From: Streptomyces canus
Lineage (GTDB): Bacteria > Actinomycetota > Actinomycetes > Streptomycetales > Streptomycetaceae
DNA: 64,000 nt
NCBI RefSeq assembly: GCF_030815415.1
Contig: NZ_JAUSWW010000001.1
Span: 9,858,001-9,922,000 of the forward strand
Direction: 5' to 3'
Shown here piece by piece: positions 1 through 8,039 of this stretch. The notes beneath the pieces were generated by a model. That model saw nothing but the letters and a program-made list of their open reading frames with translations. It was not told the origin of the DNA and did not search any database. The position numbers and the translations under genes are program-made. Position 1 is the stretch's first letter; every line of letters begins with the position of its first letter.

Positions 1-1256
1 CCGACCGTCCATTTCTGGTTGGCGGCGCCCGAGCAGGTCCAGATTTGCAACCGGGTGCCGTTGGCGCTGTTGTTGCCGGTCACGTCCAGGCATTTGTTGG
101 CCTGAGGATTGACGATGTCGTTCGCCGAGTTGACGGCCCACCGCTGGGCGGCGGAGCCGTTGCAGTTGTAGAGCTGGGTCGTGGTGCCGTCCGTGGTGGC
201 GCCACCGGTCACGTCCAGGCACTTGCCGAGCGCGCGGATCGTGCCGTCGTAGCCCACGGTCCACTGCTGCGCGGCGGAGCCGTTGCAGTCGTAGAGCTGT
301 ACGGCGGTACCGTTGGCGGTGTTCGCCCCGGCGACGTCCACGCACTTGGCGGCCAGGCCGTGGATCGGCACGCCGGTGGCTGTTTCGCTCGTGGTCACGG
401 ACACCGAGTCCACCACCAGCTGGGCCGGGAAGACGGTGGAGCTGTTGGGGTCGCCGGGCCAGTAGCCGCCGACCGCGAGGTTGAGGATCAGGAAGAACGG
501 CTTGTTGAACGCCCAGGTGTTCCCGCCCACGTCGGCGGGCGTGCGCGTCTGGTAGACGACGCCGTCGACCGACCACTTGATCGAATTGGGCGCCCAGTCG
601 ACGGCGAAGGTGTGGAAGGCGTCGGCGAAGGCCTGCCCGTTCGGCAGGGTATAGCCGGAGCCTATGCCGGCTGAGCCGGAGTAGCCGGGTCCGTGGATGG
701 TGCCGTGGATCGTGGAGGGCTCGTAGCCGACGTTCTCCATGACGACGATCTCGCCCGAGTTGGGCCAGCCGACCGACCCGGTGTCGGTGCCGAGCATCCA
801 GAACGCGGGCCACATGCCCTGTCCGCGCGGGATCTTCATTCGGGCCTCGACGTGCCCGTACTGCGCGCTGAACTTCCCGGAGGTGTTCATTCGGGCCGAG
901 GTGTACTGACACGTTCCGTACCAGCACTGGTAGTTGGCCGGGTTCTCCTTTTTGGCCGTGATCACCAGGTGGCCCTGGCCGTCGAGGGCCGCGTTGTTGG
1001 TGCCGGACGTGTAGTACTGGCGCTCGTGGTTGTTGACGTTGTCGCCGGTCTCCAGTGACCACCTGGAGGAGTTGACGGCGCTGCCGGCGGCGCCGTCGAA
1101 GGTGTCGGAGAACACGACCGCGGCGGCGAAGACTTCCGAGGGTGAGGCGGAGACGTCCGATGGATCCGCATGAGCCGCGCCGGTCGCGGCGGACGCGACC
1201 AACACGGCGGACAAGGCGGCGAACAGGCATCTGCGGAGCAGGCGTGGGGAGGCCAT
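1..1256 (-). CDS. GH16 endo-beta-glucanase with C-terminal CBM13 (ricin) domain, partial at window edge
   Basis: Secreted laminarinase-type beta-1,3-glucanase. An ATG at 1256 opens a signal peptide ending near AHA (residues 24-30). A GH16 fold follows (WSLETG, NNHERQYYT, FWMLGTD), then a CBM13/ricin trefoil with three QxW motifs (AQQW, AQRW, NQKW). The frame is open to base 1, so only the last few residues and the stop are missing; the final QxW lies at the window edge. The GH16 active-site signature normally reads E-I-D-x-x-E. Here it reads EIVVME (E169, V171, E174): both catalytic Glu are present but the assisting Asp is Val, which differs from an Asp codon by one base (position 745). Activity may be reduced, or a sequencing error is possible. 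The family call is firm; the exact substrate is inferred. Confidence 0.9.
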   Translation of the reverse strand, partial: MASPRLLRRCLFAALSAVLVASAATGAAHADPSDVSASPSEVFAAAVVFSDTFDGAAGSAVNSSRWSLETGDNVNNHERQYYTSGTNNAALDGQGHLVITAKKENPANYQCWYGTCQYTSARMNTSGKFSAQYGHVEARMKIPRGQGMWPAFWMLGTDTGSVGWPNSGEIVVMENVGYEPSTIHGTIHGPGYSGSAGIGSGYTLPNGQAFADAFHTFAVDWAPNSIKWSVDGVVYQTRTPADVGGNTWAFNKPFFLILNLAVGGYWPGDPNSSTVFPAQLVVDSVSVTTSETATGVPIHGLAAKCVDVAGANTANGTAVQLYDCNGSAAQQWTVGYDGTIRALGKCLDVTGGATTDGTTTQLYNCNGSAAQRWAVNSANDIVNPQANKCLDVTGNNSANGTRLQIWTCSGAANQKWTV

Positions 1257-1373
1257 GTCTCTGTCCTTCCATACGGCGATCGAGCACACGGGTGAGCCGA
1301 TCGGGGTGGGGGGTGAAGGTCTCGCCTGTTGATTTAAGGAGTGAGATAAGGGGGAGTCAATACTCAGGTACGG

Positions 1374-1383
1374 ACCAATTGGT
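1374..1383. promoter_or_regulatory. 10-bp palindrome upstream of the GH16 gene
   Basis: ACCAATTGGT is a perfect palindrome about 118 bp upstream of the GH16 start codon, in a locally AT-richer stretch. It could be an operator for a sugar-responsive repressor, but it does not match the DasR dre consensus or the CebR box. Regulatory function is a guess. Confidence 0.25.
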
Positions 1384-2101
1384 ACCCGTCAAGAACCCCG
1401 GACGGCCGGATTCCGTTCCTCTGCACGGCGAAGGAACGAGGGTTTGCAGATCATTAACAGGCTGTCTTGATCATGCTGGGGTCGGTGCTCAGGGCTCGAA
1501 CCCGAGCCTGAAGAGGTGTGAGGGCGGCGGCGGCCGCGCTGGACGTCGCCATCGGCGGCCAAAGTGTAGGTGCGATCGCTCAGTTGCTGCCGGGACATGC
1601 CGACCAGAACCGGGTCAGAAGCTGCTCTCACATGTCCCGTCACGGTGCCGTCGGCATCACGATCGGGTGACGCGCCCTCGGGCACCCGATCCGGCGACGG
1701 ACGGCACCGCCCCCGCAGCACCAGAGCGAGCTGCGGGGCATCGGTCCGCCCAGGCCGGACCAGGCGCACGAAGGAGCGAGGGAACCCGCCCACCCGTCGC
1801 GGAGCGTGCGCACGATGCACGCAGCCGGACGGGGCCACAGCGAACGCGGGGGACCGGCGCATCCAACACCGTTCGGGATGCGCGCAGTTCCGGGAGCGCG
1901 GAGCAGATGTCAACCAGCTCCCCGACCGGGCATTCCGGGCCGAGAACCGCACGAACTCCTCGGCATGCCCACCGACGACCCGGTGAACGTCACCCGCAGC
2001 CGCCTCGGACGCCTCACCCGCCAAGGCTTCCTCACCCAACCCGGACCAGGCCGCTACCAGAAACGGACTTAACGCCCTCTCAGGGAGTAGGCCGTTAGGG
2101 C
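1384..2101. other. Gene-poor spacer with a short coding remnant
   Basis: No complete gene is convincing here. On the + strand, 1965-2072 encodes a 35-residue tail beginning MPTDDPVNVTRSRL and ending GRYQKRT with a TAA stop. It looks like the C-terminal winged-helix-like end of a larger protein whose upstream part is not recognisable. The long minus-strand frame across this stretch has shadow-like composition. I treat the tail as decayed coding DNA of unknown origin. Confidence 0.35.
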
Positions 2102-3295
2102 TCATCGCAGCGGGTCGGGTCTTGTTTCGGCCGGCCGACTGCGATTGCTGTGCCAGTCCAGTATCAGGACCGTGGCGTCGTCCTCGAGGCTGCCATGGCA
2201 GGCGTCGATCACCGCGGCGGTCAGGCTCCGGACGGCTTCTCGCGGGTGCAGCGCGCGGGTGCCGTGAACGACCGAGGCCAGGTCGACGGCCGCGGCACCG
2301 CGCTCCTGCATGCCGTCGGTGAGCAGGACCAGGCGGTCCTCGGGACGCAACTGCAGTTCCTGCAGGTGGTAGGGGGTGGGTGCTGCCACACCGAACGGCA
2401 GGTTGACGGCGAGTTCCACCTCTTCGACGGCGTTGTCACGCAACAGCAGCGGCCGGGGGTGGCCGGCGTTGACCAGTTCGCACAGGCCCGTTTCGAGGTC
2501 GACGCACAGCAGCTGTCCGGTGGCCAGGCCGCGGCTGTGGCTCAGCAGGGCCTGATGGGCGTGGTTGGCCTGCTTGAGGGCGTCGCAGCCGCTGCGGCGT
2601 GCCCGCCGCAGCGCACCGACCAACAGGGTGGCAAGCAACGCGGAGTTCGTGTCGTGTCCCATCGCGTCGGTGATCGACAGGTGCAGGGTGTCGCGGTCGA
2701 GGGTGTAGTCGTAGGTGTCGCCACCGATGTCGTCGGCCGGGACCAGCCCGGCGGCCAGAGTGAACTGGGCCGCCTCGCAGCAGGGGGCCGAGGGAAGCAG
2801 TTGATGCTGGATCTCCGCGGCCAGGCTGGTCTCGGTGGTGCGCCGGACCAGGTGGTACAGGTCGGTGAAGCGCCGGTCCGTGACGATGATGTAGGCCAGT
2901 GCGTGTGCCGCGTCGCGGACCTGTTGCAGCACAGTGTCGTCCGCGGACTGCAGGGTCAACTCCAGGACGCCGATGCAGTCGCCGCGGTTGGTGACCGGCG
3001 TGATGACGCGCTGTCCGCCCTGCCCGTCCGGGTCCACATGCTGGCGCTGGCTCTGCAGCACGCTGTCGTAGACGCTGCCCTGCAGGTCGATCGGCTCGCC
3101 AGGGTCGGCGGGCTCATCGCCGGCCGCGGCCAGGCGGACCAGCCGCTGGCCGATGAGGTCGACAAACAGGAAGGACACGCTCTCGGCACCGAACCGCTTC
3201 TGCAGGTCGTGTGCCACGACGTCGACGGACTCACCGGGCGGGGCCGCTTCCGCAGCGGCCAGCAACTCGCCCAGTTCCAGGTCTCCACCCTTCAC
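2102..3295 (-). CDS. GAF domain PP2C-family (SpoIIE-type) serine/threonine phosphatase
   Basis: A 397-residue soluble protein. Residues 20-140 look like a GAF sensor (RFGAESVSFLFVDL, GVLEL). Residues 165-380 are a PPM/SpoIIE phosphatase with the metal-binding motifs DDIGGDTYDY (188-197), ITDAMGHD (208-215), TDGMQE (326-331) and EDDATVLILD (371-380). Such proteins dephosphorylate anti-anti-sigma factors in partner-switching sigma-factor control. No kinase or anti-sigma gene lies next to it, so the target is unknown. The ATG at 3295 is preceded by an AGGAGG-like ribosome-binding site (TGCGGCAACCGACAGGAGGT region). All expected metal-binding aspartates are present, so it should be active. Confidence 0.9.
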   Translation of the reverse strand: MKGGDLELGELLAAAEAAPPGESVDVVAHDLQKRFGAESVSFLFVDLIGQRLVRLAAAGDEPADPGEPIDLQGSVYDSVLQSQRQHVDPDGQGGQRVITPVTNRGDCIGVLELTLQSADDTVLQQVRDAAHALAYIIVTDRRFTDLYHLVRRTTETSLAAEIQHQLLPSAPCCEAAQFTLAAGLVPADDIGGDTYDYTLDRDTLHLSITDAMGHDTNSALLATLLVGALRRARRSGCDALKQANHAHQALLSHSRGLATGQLLCVDLETGLCELVNAGHPRPLLLRDNAVEEVELAVNLPFGVAAPTPYHLQELQLRPEDRLVLLTDGMQERGAAAVDLASVVHGTRALHPREAVRSLTAAVIDACHGSLEDDATVLILDWHSNRSRPAETRPDPLR

Positions 3296-3484
3296 AGCAA
3301 CCTCCTGTCGGTTGCCGCACCTTCTTCCCCGAGTCTGCGCAACCTCACCTCATCTGCTCATTTTGCCTGGTCAGGACAGCGGGCCAGATCGGTATCAACA
3401 GGTCCCGGGACCGTCAGGCGGCGGGAACGAGCGCTAAAGCTCATCCCGCGAGGCAAGTGAGGTTGCGGGCGCGGTGCACCACGG

Positions 3485-3760
3485 GGGAGTGCGGCGCGGC
3501 TACGCCGAGACAACCCGGCCAGCACGACAAGCCTCCGCGTCGATCTCGAACTGGCCCGCGAGAAGATCCGCAAACTCCGCGCTGAACGCAACCAGGTCCA
3601 GCACAACGCGCGCCTCCATCTCGGCCAATAGCTCGACCAGATCGGCACTGCCAATCCCGCCACCCGAGTCGATGAACTAAACCAGTCCAAAGCTGAGTTG
3701 GAGGCACTGCTTGGCGCCAAGAGGCAGGAACAGCCGCCACTGAAGCGGGAGGGAGTCGGC
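3485..3760 (+). pseudogene. Remnant of a Tn554 TnpC-like coiled-coil protein (DUF6262 type)
   Basis: A basic coiled-coil stretch (LELAREKIRKLRAERNQ, then HLGQ-stop-LDQIG, then DELNQSKAELEAL) resembles the C-terminal half of the TnpC/DUF6262 proteins that accompany Tn554-type tyrosine recombinases. An in-frame TAG near 3628 falls where the family has a residue between HLG(x)Q and LDQ, and no start or N-terminal half is found. I read it as a truncated, nonsense-mutated transposon gene. The same frame runs without a stop into the downstream protease, which artificially lengthens that reading frame. Family assignment is from motif memory only. Confidence 0.5.
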
Positions 3761-4024
3761 ATCGGTGACCGCGTGCGCGCCGGCCGCCACCTGACAGCTG
3801 GCCTGCCTGCCCACGGTCCCGCACTACTGCTGCGCGACGGCGACCGGCCTCTTCCCATCCTTGGGAAGCGACACGTCGTCGACTTTCAGCCATGCCCCTA
3901 CAACGTCCCGGTACGGAAAGGTACTTCCGTACAGGAGGACCCGTCTGACATCTTGCATCCACCACTCGTTTCGTACGGCCCGGCCGGTGCCCTCAGCACG
4001 GCCGGGCCGTTTCCGGAGGATGCC

Positions 4025-5824
4025 TTGATACCCCACATATCCAGCCGCTCCAGACGCACGCTGGTGCTGGCTGCCACGCTCGGTGCCGCCTTCGCGTTCG
4101 GCGCCCCGGGCGCCCTCGCGGGCACGCTCCCTGTCGCACCCTCCACCCTGCCGGCAGCCAAGGCTCACGCTCCGACGGCCGTGGCCGCTTCCCAGAGCGC
4201 GACCTGGGTGGCCGGCACGCGTGCCTACCTCGTGATCACCGCCCCCGGTGACAGTTCGGCGGTCCGCTCCGCGATCGCGGCCAACGGCGGCACCGTCTTC
4301 TCGAACTTCGACGCCATCGGCGTGATCGTCGCCCACTCGGCGTCCAACGGATTCGCCGCCACCATGCGCGGCGTCGCCGGCGTGCAGCAGGTCGGCGCCA
4401 CGCGCACCTCGGACGTCCCAGCCGACGCCTACAACCCGGCGCTCCCGGCCAATCCGGCTCAGGCCTCGACCCCGGCCGGAGAACCGGTCCGGGCCGACAT
4501 GAGCCAGATCAAGGCCGACCAGGCCTGGGCCGTGAACCCGGGCTCCGCCTCGGTCAAGGTCGGCATCCTGGACACCGGTGTGGACGACCAGCACCAGGAC
4601 CTGGCGCCCAACTTCAACGCGGCCGACTCGGTCTCCTGCGCCTACGGCAAGCCCGACACCCGTGCCGGCGCCTGGCGGGACGTCGACACGCACGGCACCC
4701 ACGTAGCGGGCACCATCGCCGCGGCCAAGAACGGCAAGGGCGTCGTCGGCGTGGCCCCCGGGGTGACGATCTCCGCGGTCCGGGTCGCCGAGCCGGGCAA
4801 CTCCTTCTTCTTCGCCGAGAACACCATCTGTGGCTTCGTCTGGGCCGGTGACCACGGCTTCAAGGTCACCAACAACAGCTATTACACGGACCCGTGGCAG
4901 TTCAACTGCCCGGACAACATCGACCAGGCCGCCATCATCGAGGGCGTCAAGCGCGCCCAGGAGTACGCCGAGAGCAAGGGCTCCCTCCAGATCGCCGCCG
5001 CGGGCAACGAGAACTACGACCTCGCCCACAAGACGACCGACTCCGCGAGCCCGAACGACTCGACGCCGGTCACCCGCACCATCACCAACGCCTGCCTCGA
5101 CATCCCGACCGAACTGCCGGGCGTGGTCACCGTCGCGGCCAACGGCACGGGCGTCACCAAGGCCTCGTTCTCCAACTACGGGCAGGGCGTCATCGACGTC
5201 GCGGCGCCGGGCAGCAACGTGTACTCCACCGTCCCCGGCGGCGGCTACGGCAGCAAGAGCGGCACCTCGATGGCCACCCCGCACGTGGTCGGCGTGGCAG
5301 CGCTCATCGCCAGCGCCAACCCGGGCATCACCCCGGCGCAGATCCGCGCCAAGCTGGCCGCCCAGGCCAACGACATCGCCTGCCCCTCGGACAGCCGCTG
5401 CACGGGCACGACGGCCGACAACTCGTTCTTCGGCGAGGGACAGACCGACGCCCTCAAGGCCGTCGGGACCACCCCGCCGCCCGGCAAGTACTTCGAGAAC
5501 CTCGCGGACTTCGCCATCAACGACAACGCGACCGTGGAAAGCCCGATTGCCATCACCGGCGTGACCGGCAACGCCCCGGCCACCCTCAAGGTGGGTGTGG
5601 ACATCAAGCACACCTACATCGGTGACCTGAAGGTCGACCTGGTGGCGCCGGACGGCACCGTCTACGCGCTGCACAACCACACCGGCGGCAGCGCCGACAA
5701 CATCGCCCAGACCTACACCGTGAACGCCTCCTCGGAGGTCGCGAACGGCACCTGGAAGCTGCGCGTCAACGACAACGCCGCCTCCGACACAGGCAAGATC
5801 GACGCCTGGAACCTGACCTTCTAG
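4025..5824 (+). CDS. Secreted S8 (subtilisin-like) serine protease with P-domain
   Basis: Extracellular endopeptidase of 599 residues. I chose the TTG at 4025 because GGAGGA lies 4 bases upstream and the frame then opens directly into a signal peptide (RSRRTLVLAATLGAAFAFG...ALA); the frame itself extends further upstream through transposon debris. Order: signal peptide, I9-type propeptide (about 55-130), S8 catalytic domain with Asp183 (ILDTGVDD), His223 (DTHGTHVAG) and Ser415 (SGTSMATPH), the oxyanion region AAAGNENYD, then a proprotein-convertase P-domain (489-599; DLKVDLVAPDGT...WKLRVNDNA). All triad residues are present. A 16-bp perfect palindrome at 5854-5869 just downstream may help termination. 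No dedicated regulator is adjacent. Confidence 0.93.
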   Translation: MIPHISSRSRRTLVLAATLGAAFAFGAPGALAGTLPVAPSTLPAAKAHAPTAVAASQSATWVAGTRAYLVITAPGDSSAVRSAIAANGGTVFSNFDAIGVIVAHSASNGFAATMRGVAGVQQVGATRTSDVPADAYNPALPANPAQASTPAGEPVRADMSQIKADQAWAVNPGSASVKVGILDTGVDDQHQDLAPNFNAADSVSCAYGKPDTRAGAWRDVDTHGTHVAGTIAAAKNGKGVVGVAPGVTISAVRVAEPGNSFFFAENTICGFVWAGDHGFKVTNNSYYTDPWQFNCPDNIDQAAIIEGVKRAQEYAESKGSLQIAAAGNENYDLAHKTTDSASPNDSTPVTRTITNACLDIPTELPGVVTVAANGTGVTKASFSNYGQGVIDVAAPGSNVYSTVPGGGYGSKSGTSMATPHVVGVAALIASANPGITPAQIRAKLAAQANDIACPSDSRCTGTTADNSFFGEGQTDALKAVGTTPPPGKYFENLADFAINDNATVESPIAITGVTGNAPATLKVGVDIKHTYIGDLKVDLVAPDGTVYALHNHTGGSADNIAQTYTVNASSEVANGTWKLRVNDNAASDTGKIDAWNLTF

Positions 5825-5966
5825 CGCAGGGCCCGGCAACGCCCAAGCTCTCCGTCCGCGGCCGCGGACAAGGCGGGCTGTGGTCTGTTCGGCCAGGGCT
5901 GCGAACTGCTGCGCGGCAGAGGGCATATGGGCTTCGGCAGCGGTGTACGCCGCGGCCGGGGCCCAT

Positions 5967-6377
5967 ATGGCGGAGGCGTCCAGGAAGGCCCCGCTCCCCG
6001 GTTCGCCGCTGATGACGTTGTGCGGGTTGATCAGCCATCTGCGTTGGGTCGAGTACTACTGGTTCCACGTGATTTTTCTGGGCGAGGAGCTCGCGGGGCC
6101 GCTCACCGAGGCGACCGACGATGATCCCGACCCGGAGATGCGGACAGCAGTCGGCATCCCGTTGCCCCGGCTGCTCGCCGAGTACGAGGAGCAGAGCGCC
6201 CGCTACCGTCGCCTGGTGTCCGAACACGACCTGGACTCGACGGCCAAGCGTCCCCTCAGCGACGGCCGCCGCGTCGACCTCCGGTGGGTGATCCTCCACC
6301 TCGTTGAGGAGACGTCCCGCCATAACGGCCACCTCGACGTCGTACGTGAGCTCGTCGACGGGCGGACCGGCGCCTGA
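5967..6377 (+). CDS. N-terminally truncated DinB-family (DUF664) protein
   Basis: Homology to the DUF664/DinB four-helix-bundle family is clear from LPGSPLMTL through HLRWVEYYWF and LVEETSRHNGHLD, the last holding the conserved metal-binding His motif. The family usually has about 30 more N-terminal residues including the first helix. Upstream of the ATG at 5967 the frame continues but the sequence no longer resembles the family, so the gene appears to have lost its 5' end. Roles proposed for the family are metal-dependent thiol chemistry or detoxification; none can be assigned here. It is probably non-functional, or a shortened variant starting at 5967. Confidence 0.6.
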   Translation: MAEASRKAPLPGSPLMTLCGLISHLRWVEYYWFHVIFLGEELAGPLTEATDDDPDPEMRTAVGIPLPRLLAEYEEQSARYRRLVSEHDLDSTAKRPLSDGRRVDLRWVILHLVEETSRHNGHLDVVRELVDGRTGA

Positions 6378-6403
6378 CACCGGGGGAGCGAGGGAGAGAC
6401 CTG

Positions 6404-7141
6404 ATGGAACCCGTGGTGCCCGATCACGTGCCCCTTCCCGCGTCTTTTCCCATCGTGCCTGCGACCAATCCCGATGGCGGCTGGGGTAAGCGGCGCACTC
6501 CGTTGCCCGCGCCACCGCTCGATCTCGGCTGCGCGCGGTCCGACGGAGAGATCGGCTACGTCGCACTGCGCACCCTCGTGTTGTCCACGCCGGCGCCTGG
6601 GGAGCGTAGGGCCCTGCGCGAAGGGCTTGCGCCCGACGAACGGGCACGCCTCACCGCGCAGACGGCGGGCCTGGAAGGAGAGCGCCTCCTGATGGTCCGC
6701 GCGGGGCTGCGGCTGCTCCTGGGACAGTTGCTGGACGCCGACCCGGAGGCGGTCGTCCTCGATGACGGCCCCTGTCCGCACTGCGGTCGGGTCCATGGCT
6801 GCAGTGCGTGCTCCCCGGCCGGCCGTCGGCTGCACTTCGCCACTGTCGGGCGAGAAGATTTCGTCGTGTACGCGGTCAGTCGCTTCCCCGTCGGGCTCGG
6901 GCTCGCCGTGACCGACGGACCCGACCGCGAGGCATGGCTGCGGGGCCGCAAACCGGCCCGGCTCGCCGCGGCCCGCGAGGGAGTGGCTCGGGGACGGTGT
7001 TCGCGCCCGCGGGACGGTTCGGTGGAGCACATCGTGCGCTACGTCGATACGGCGCCGGAGCACTGCTGCGTCGTATCGGTGGTGTACGAGGTGCCTTTCC
7101 ACAAGGACGCCCCCATTTCCCTGGACCCGGCGACCGACTAG
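6404..7141 (+). CDS. Degenerate 4'-phosphopantetheinyl-transferase-like protein
   Basis: A 245-residue frame starting ATG after GAGGGAGAG. The first two thirds look like the N-terminal half of an Sfp/PPTase-superfamily protein: LAPDERARLTA, LMVRAGLRLLLGQLL, CPHCGRVHG, and a LHF...VGLGLAV stretch where active enzymes carry the Mg-binding Asp-x-Glu. Here that motif is replaced by VTDGPDRE, and the later W-x-x-KE-x-x-K motif is missing. The C-terminal third is low-complexity Arg/Gly text that fits frameshift decay. I therefore expect no transferase activity. A divergent protein with another role is possible but less likely. Confidence 0.5.
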   Translation: MEPVVPDHVPLPASFPIVPATNPDGGWGKRRTPLPAPPLDLGCARSDGEIGYVALRTLVLSTPAPGERRALREGLAPDERARLTAQTAGLEGERLLMVRAGLRLLLGQLLDADPEAVVLDDGPCPHCGRVHGCSACSPAGRRLHFATVGREDFVVYAVSRFPVGLGLAVTDGPDREAWLRGRKPARLAAAREGVARGRCSRPRDGSVEHIVRYVDTAPEHCCVVSVVYEVPFHKDAPISLDPATD

Positions 7142-7431
7142 AGACAGCTGCTGCCCACTCTGTTGTACGCGGACGGGCCGGTGACCTCGTTGATGGACCT
7201 GACACGCTCGTGGTCGAGCACCGGCGCCGGCACGGCGCGATGTACGCCGCGCTGAACCACAACCCGATCGGCACCGCTCGGCCTGGGCGGCTGCTGGCCG
7301 CGCTGCTGCAGCTGAAGGCCGCCGAGGGACGGCTGGTGCCGGCTGTGAACGTGACCAACTGGCTGCGTCCCGATACCCCGCCCAAGATCAAGCTCAGTCG
7401 GATGTTCCTTGGGTCAGAAACGCGGCACTGA
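7142..7431 (+). pseudogene. 5' fragment of a DDE transposase (NF041680-like)
   Basis: The + strand reads LLPTLLYADGPVTSLMDLT in one frame and, after a single-base frameshift near 7202, VVEHRRRHGAMYAALNHN and VNVTNWLRPDTPP in the next. This is the N-terminal pattern of a Streptomyces transposase type in which a ...LAVDVSPWLRPDA... segment precedes the DDE core. The fragment then stops, with no DDE core or inverted repeat visible. Family name is from memory of the motif order. Confidence 0.55.
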
Positions 7432-7468
7432 GACTGGGACAGGGGCAGGCGGAAACGAGGGCCTCTGG

Positions 7469-7615
7469 TCAGTAGACGTACCACTGCTGGGAAGCACCGC
7501 CGGTGCACCTGGTGAGATTGACGTGGCGGATGTCGTTGATGTCCTTTGGCTGCACGCCAAGACAGGTCTTGGTGAGGTGCCAGCCCGCCAGCGACCGACT
7601 GTCAATGTGGTAGCT
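7469..7615 (-). pseudogene. C-terminal tail of a ricin/CBM13-like protein
   Basis: The last 45 or so codons before a TGA at 7471 read as a single beta-trefoil repeat end: CLGVQPKDIND, VNLTRCTGGASQQWYVY, with the QxW signature. No start or rest of the protein exists upstream, because the overlapping frame there belongs to the membrane protein gene. It is best taken as the leftover 3' end of a secreted lectin-domain protein. Confidence 0.4.
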
Positions 7616-8039
7616 CACGCTTGTTCCTTTCGAGGGCCGACGCCGCAACTGCCCCCGCGGCACAGCAGGGGAGCAGCACGGCGACGGCGACGAGTGTGGG
7701 GTTGACGAAGGTGGGCACCAAGTCGTGCTGAGCGTTGCACTTGTTGTGCAGAGGGAACCAGCGTGAGGGCTCACGCCAGTGTTCAGCCCGGTATTCCTTG
7801 TCGTACGGCACGCCACGAGCCGCGCACGCCTCCCCGACGTCGAGGCCGCCGGAAAGGGCTCCGACGAACCAGGTGACGCAGCCGATACCGACGAGCACGA
7901 CTGCGGGGAAAGCCCACCATGCGGGGCGCTTCCAGCGGCGAGCCGGCAAGCCGCGCGCGGTCTTCCAGACACTCAGCACGAACACGCCCAGAAGAATCAC
8001 CAGGAGGGCGCTGATCGCCAGCGTCGAGACGGCGTTCAC
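7602..8039 (-). CDS. Small membrane protein coupled to the P450 gene
   Basis: 145 residues from a GTG at 8039 that overlaps the TGA of the upstream P450 gene (GTGA), the classic layout for translational coupling. Predicted segments: TM1 at 6-26 (TLAISALLVILLGVFVLSV), TM2 at 44-65 (WWAFPAVVLVGIGCVTWFVG), a 45-residue loop with two Cys and many charged residues, and TM3 at 110-133 (TLVAVAVLLPCCAAGAVAA). No catalytic family is recognised. The coupling suggests a role tied to the P450, such as membrane association or substrate handling, but this is inference. Confidence 0.7.
   Translation of the reverse strand: MNAVSTLAISALLVILLGVFVLSVWKTARGLPARRWKRPAWWAFPAVVLVGIGCVTWFVGALSGGLDVGEACAARGVPYDKEYRAEHWREPSRWFPLHNKCNAQHDLVPTFVNPTLVAVAVLLPCCAAGAVAASALERNKRELPH

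Noticed and set aside
1362..1392. DasR (dre) operator upstream of the GH16 gene
   Set aside because: The palindrome ACCAATTGGT has the arms in the opposite order from the TGGTCTAGACCA-type consensus.
3824..5926. 700-residue open frame on the minus strand opposite the subtilase gene
   Set aside because: It mirrors the high-GC codon pattern of the subtilase; the text is Gly/Arg/Val-rich with no family motif.
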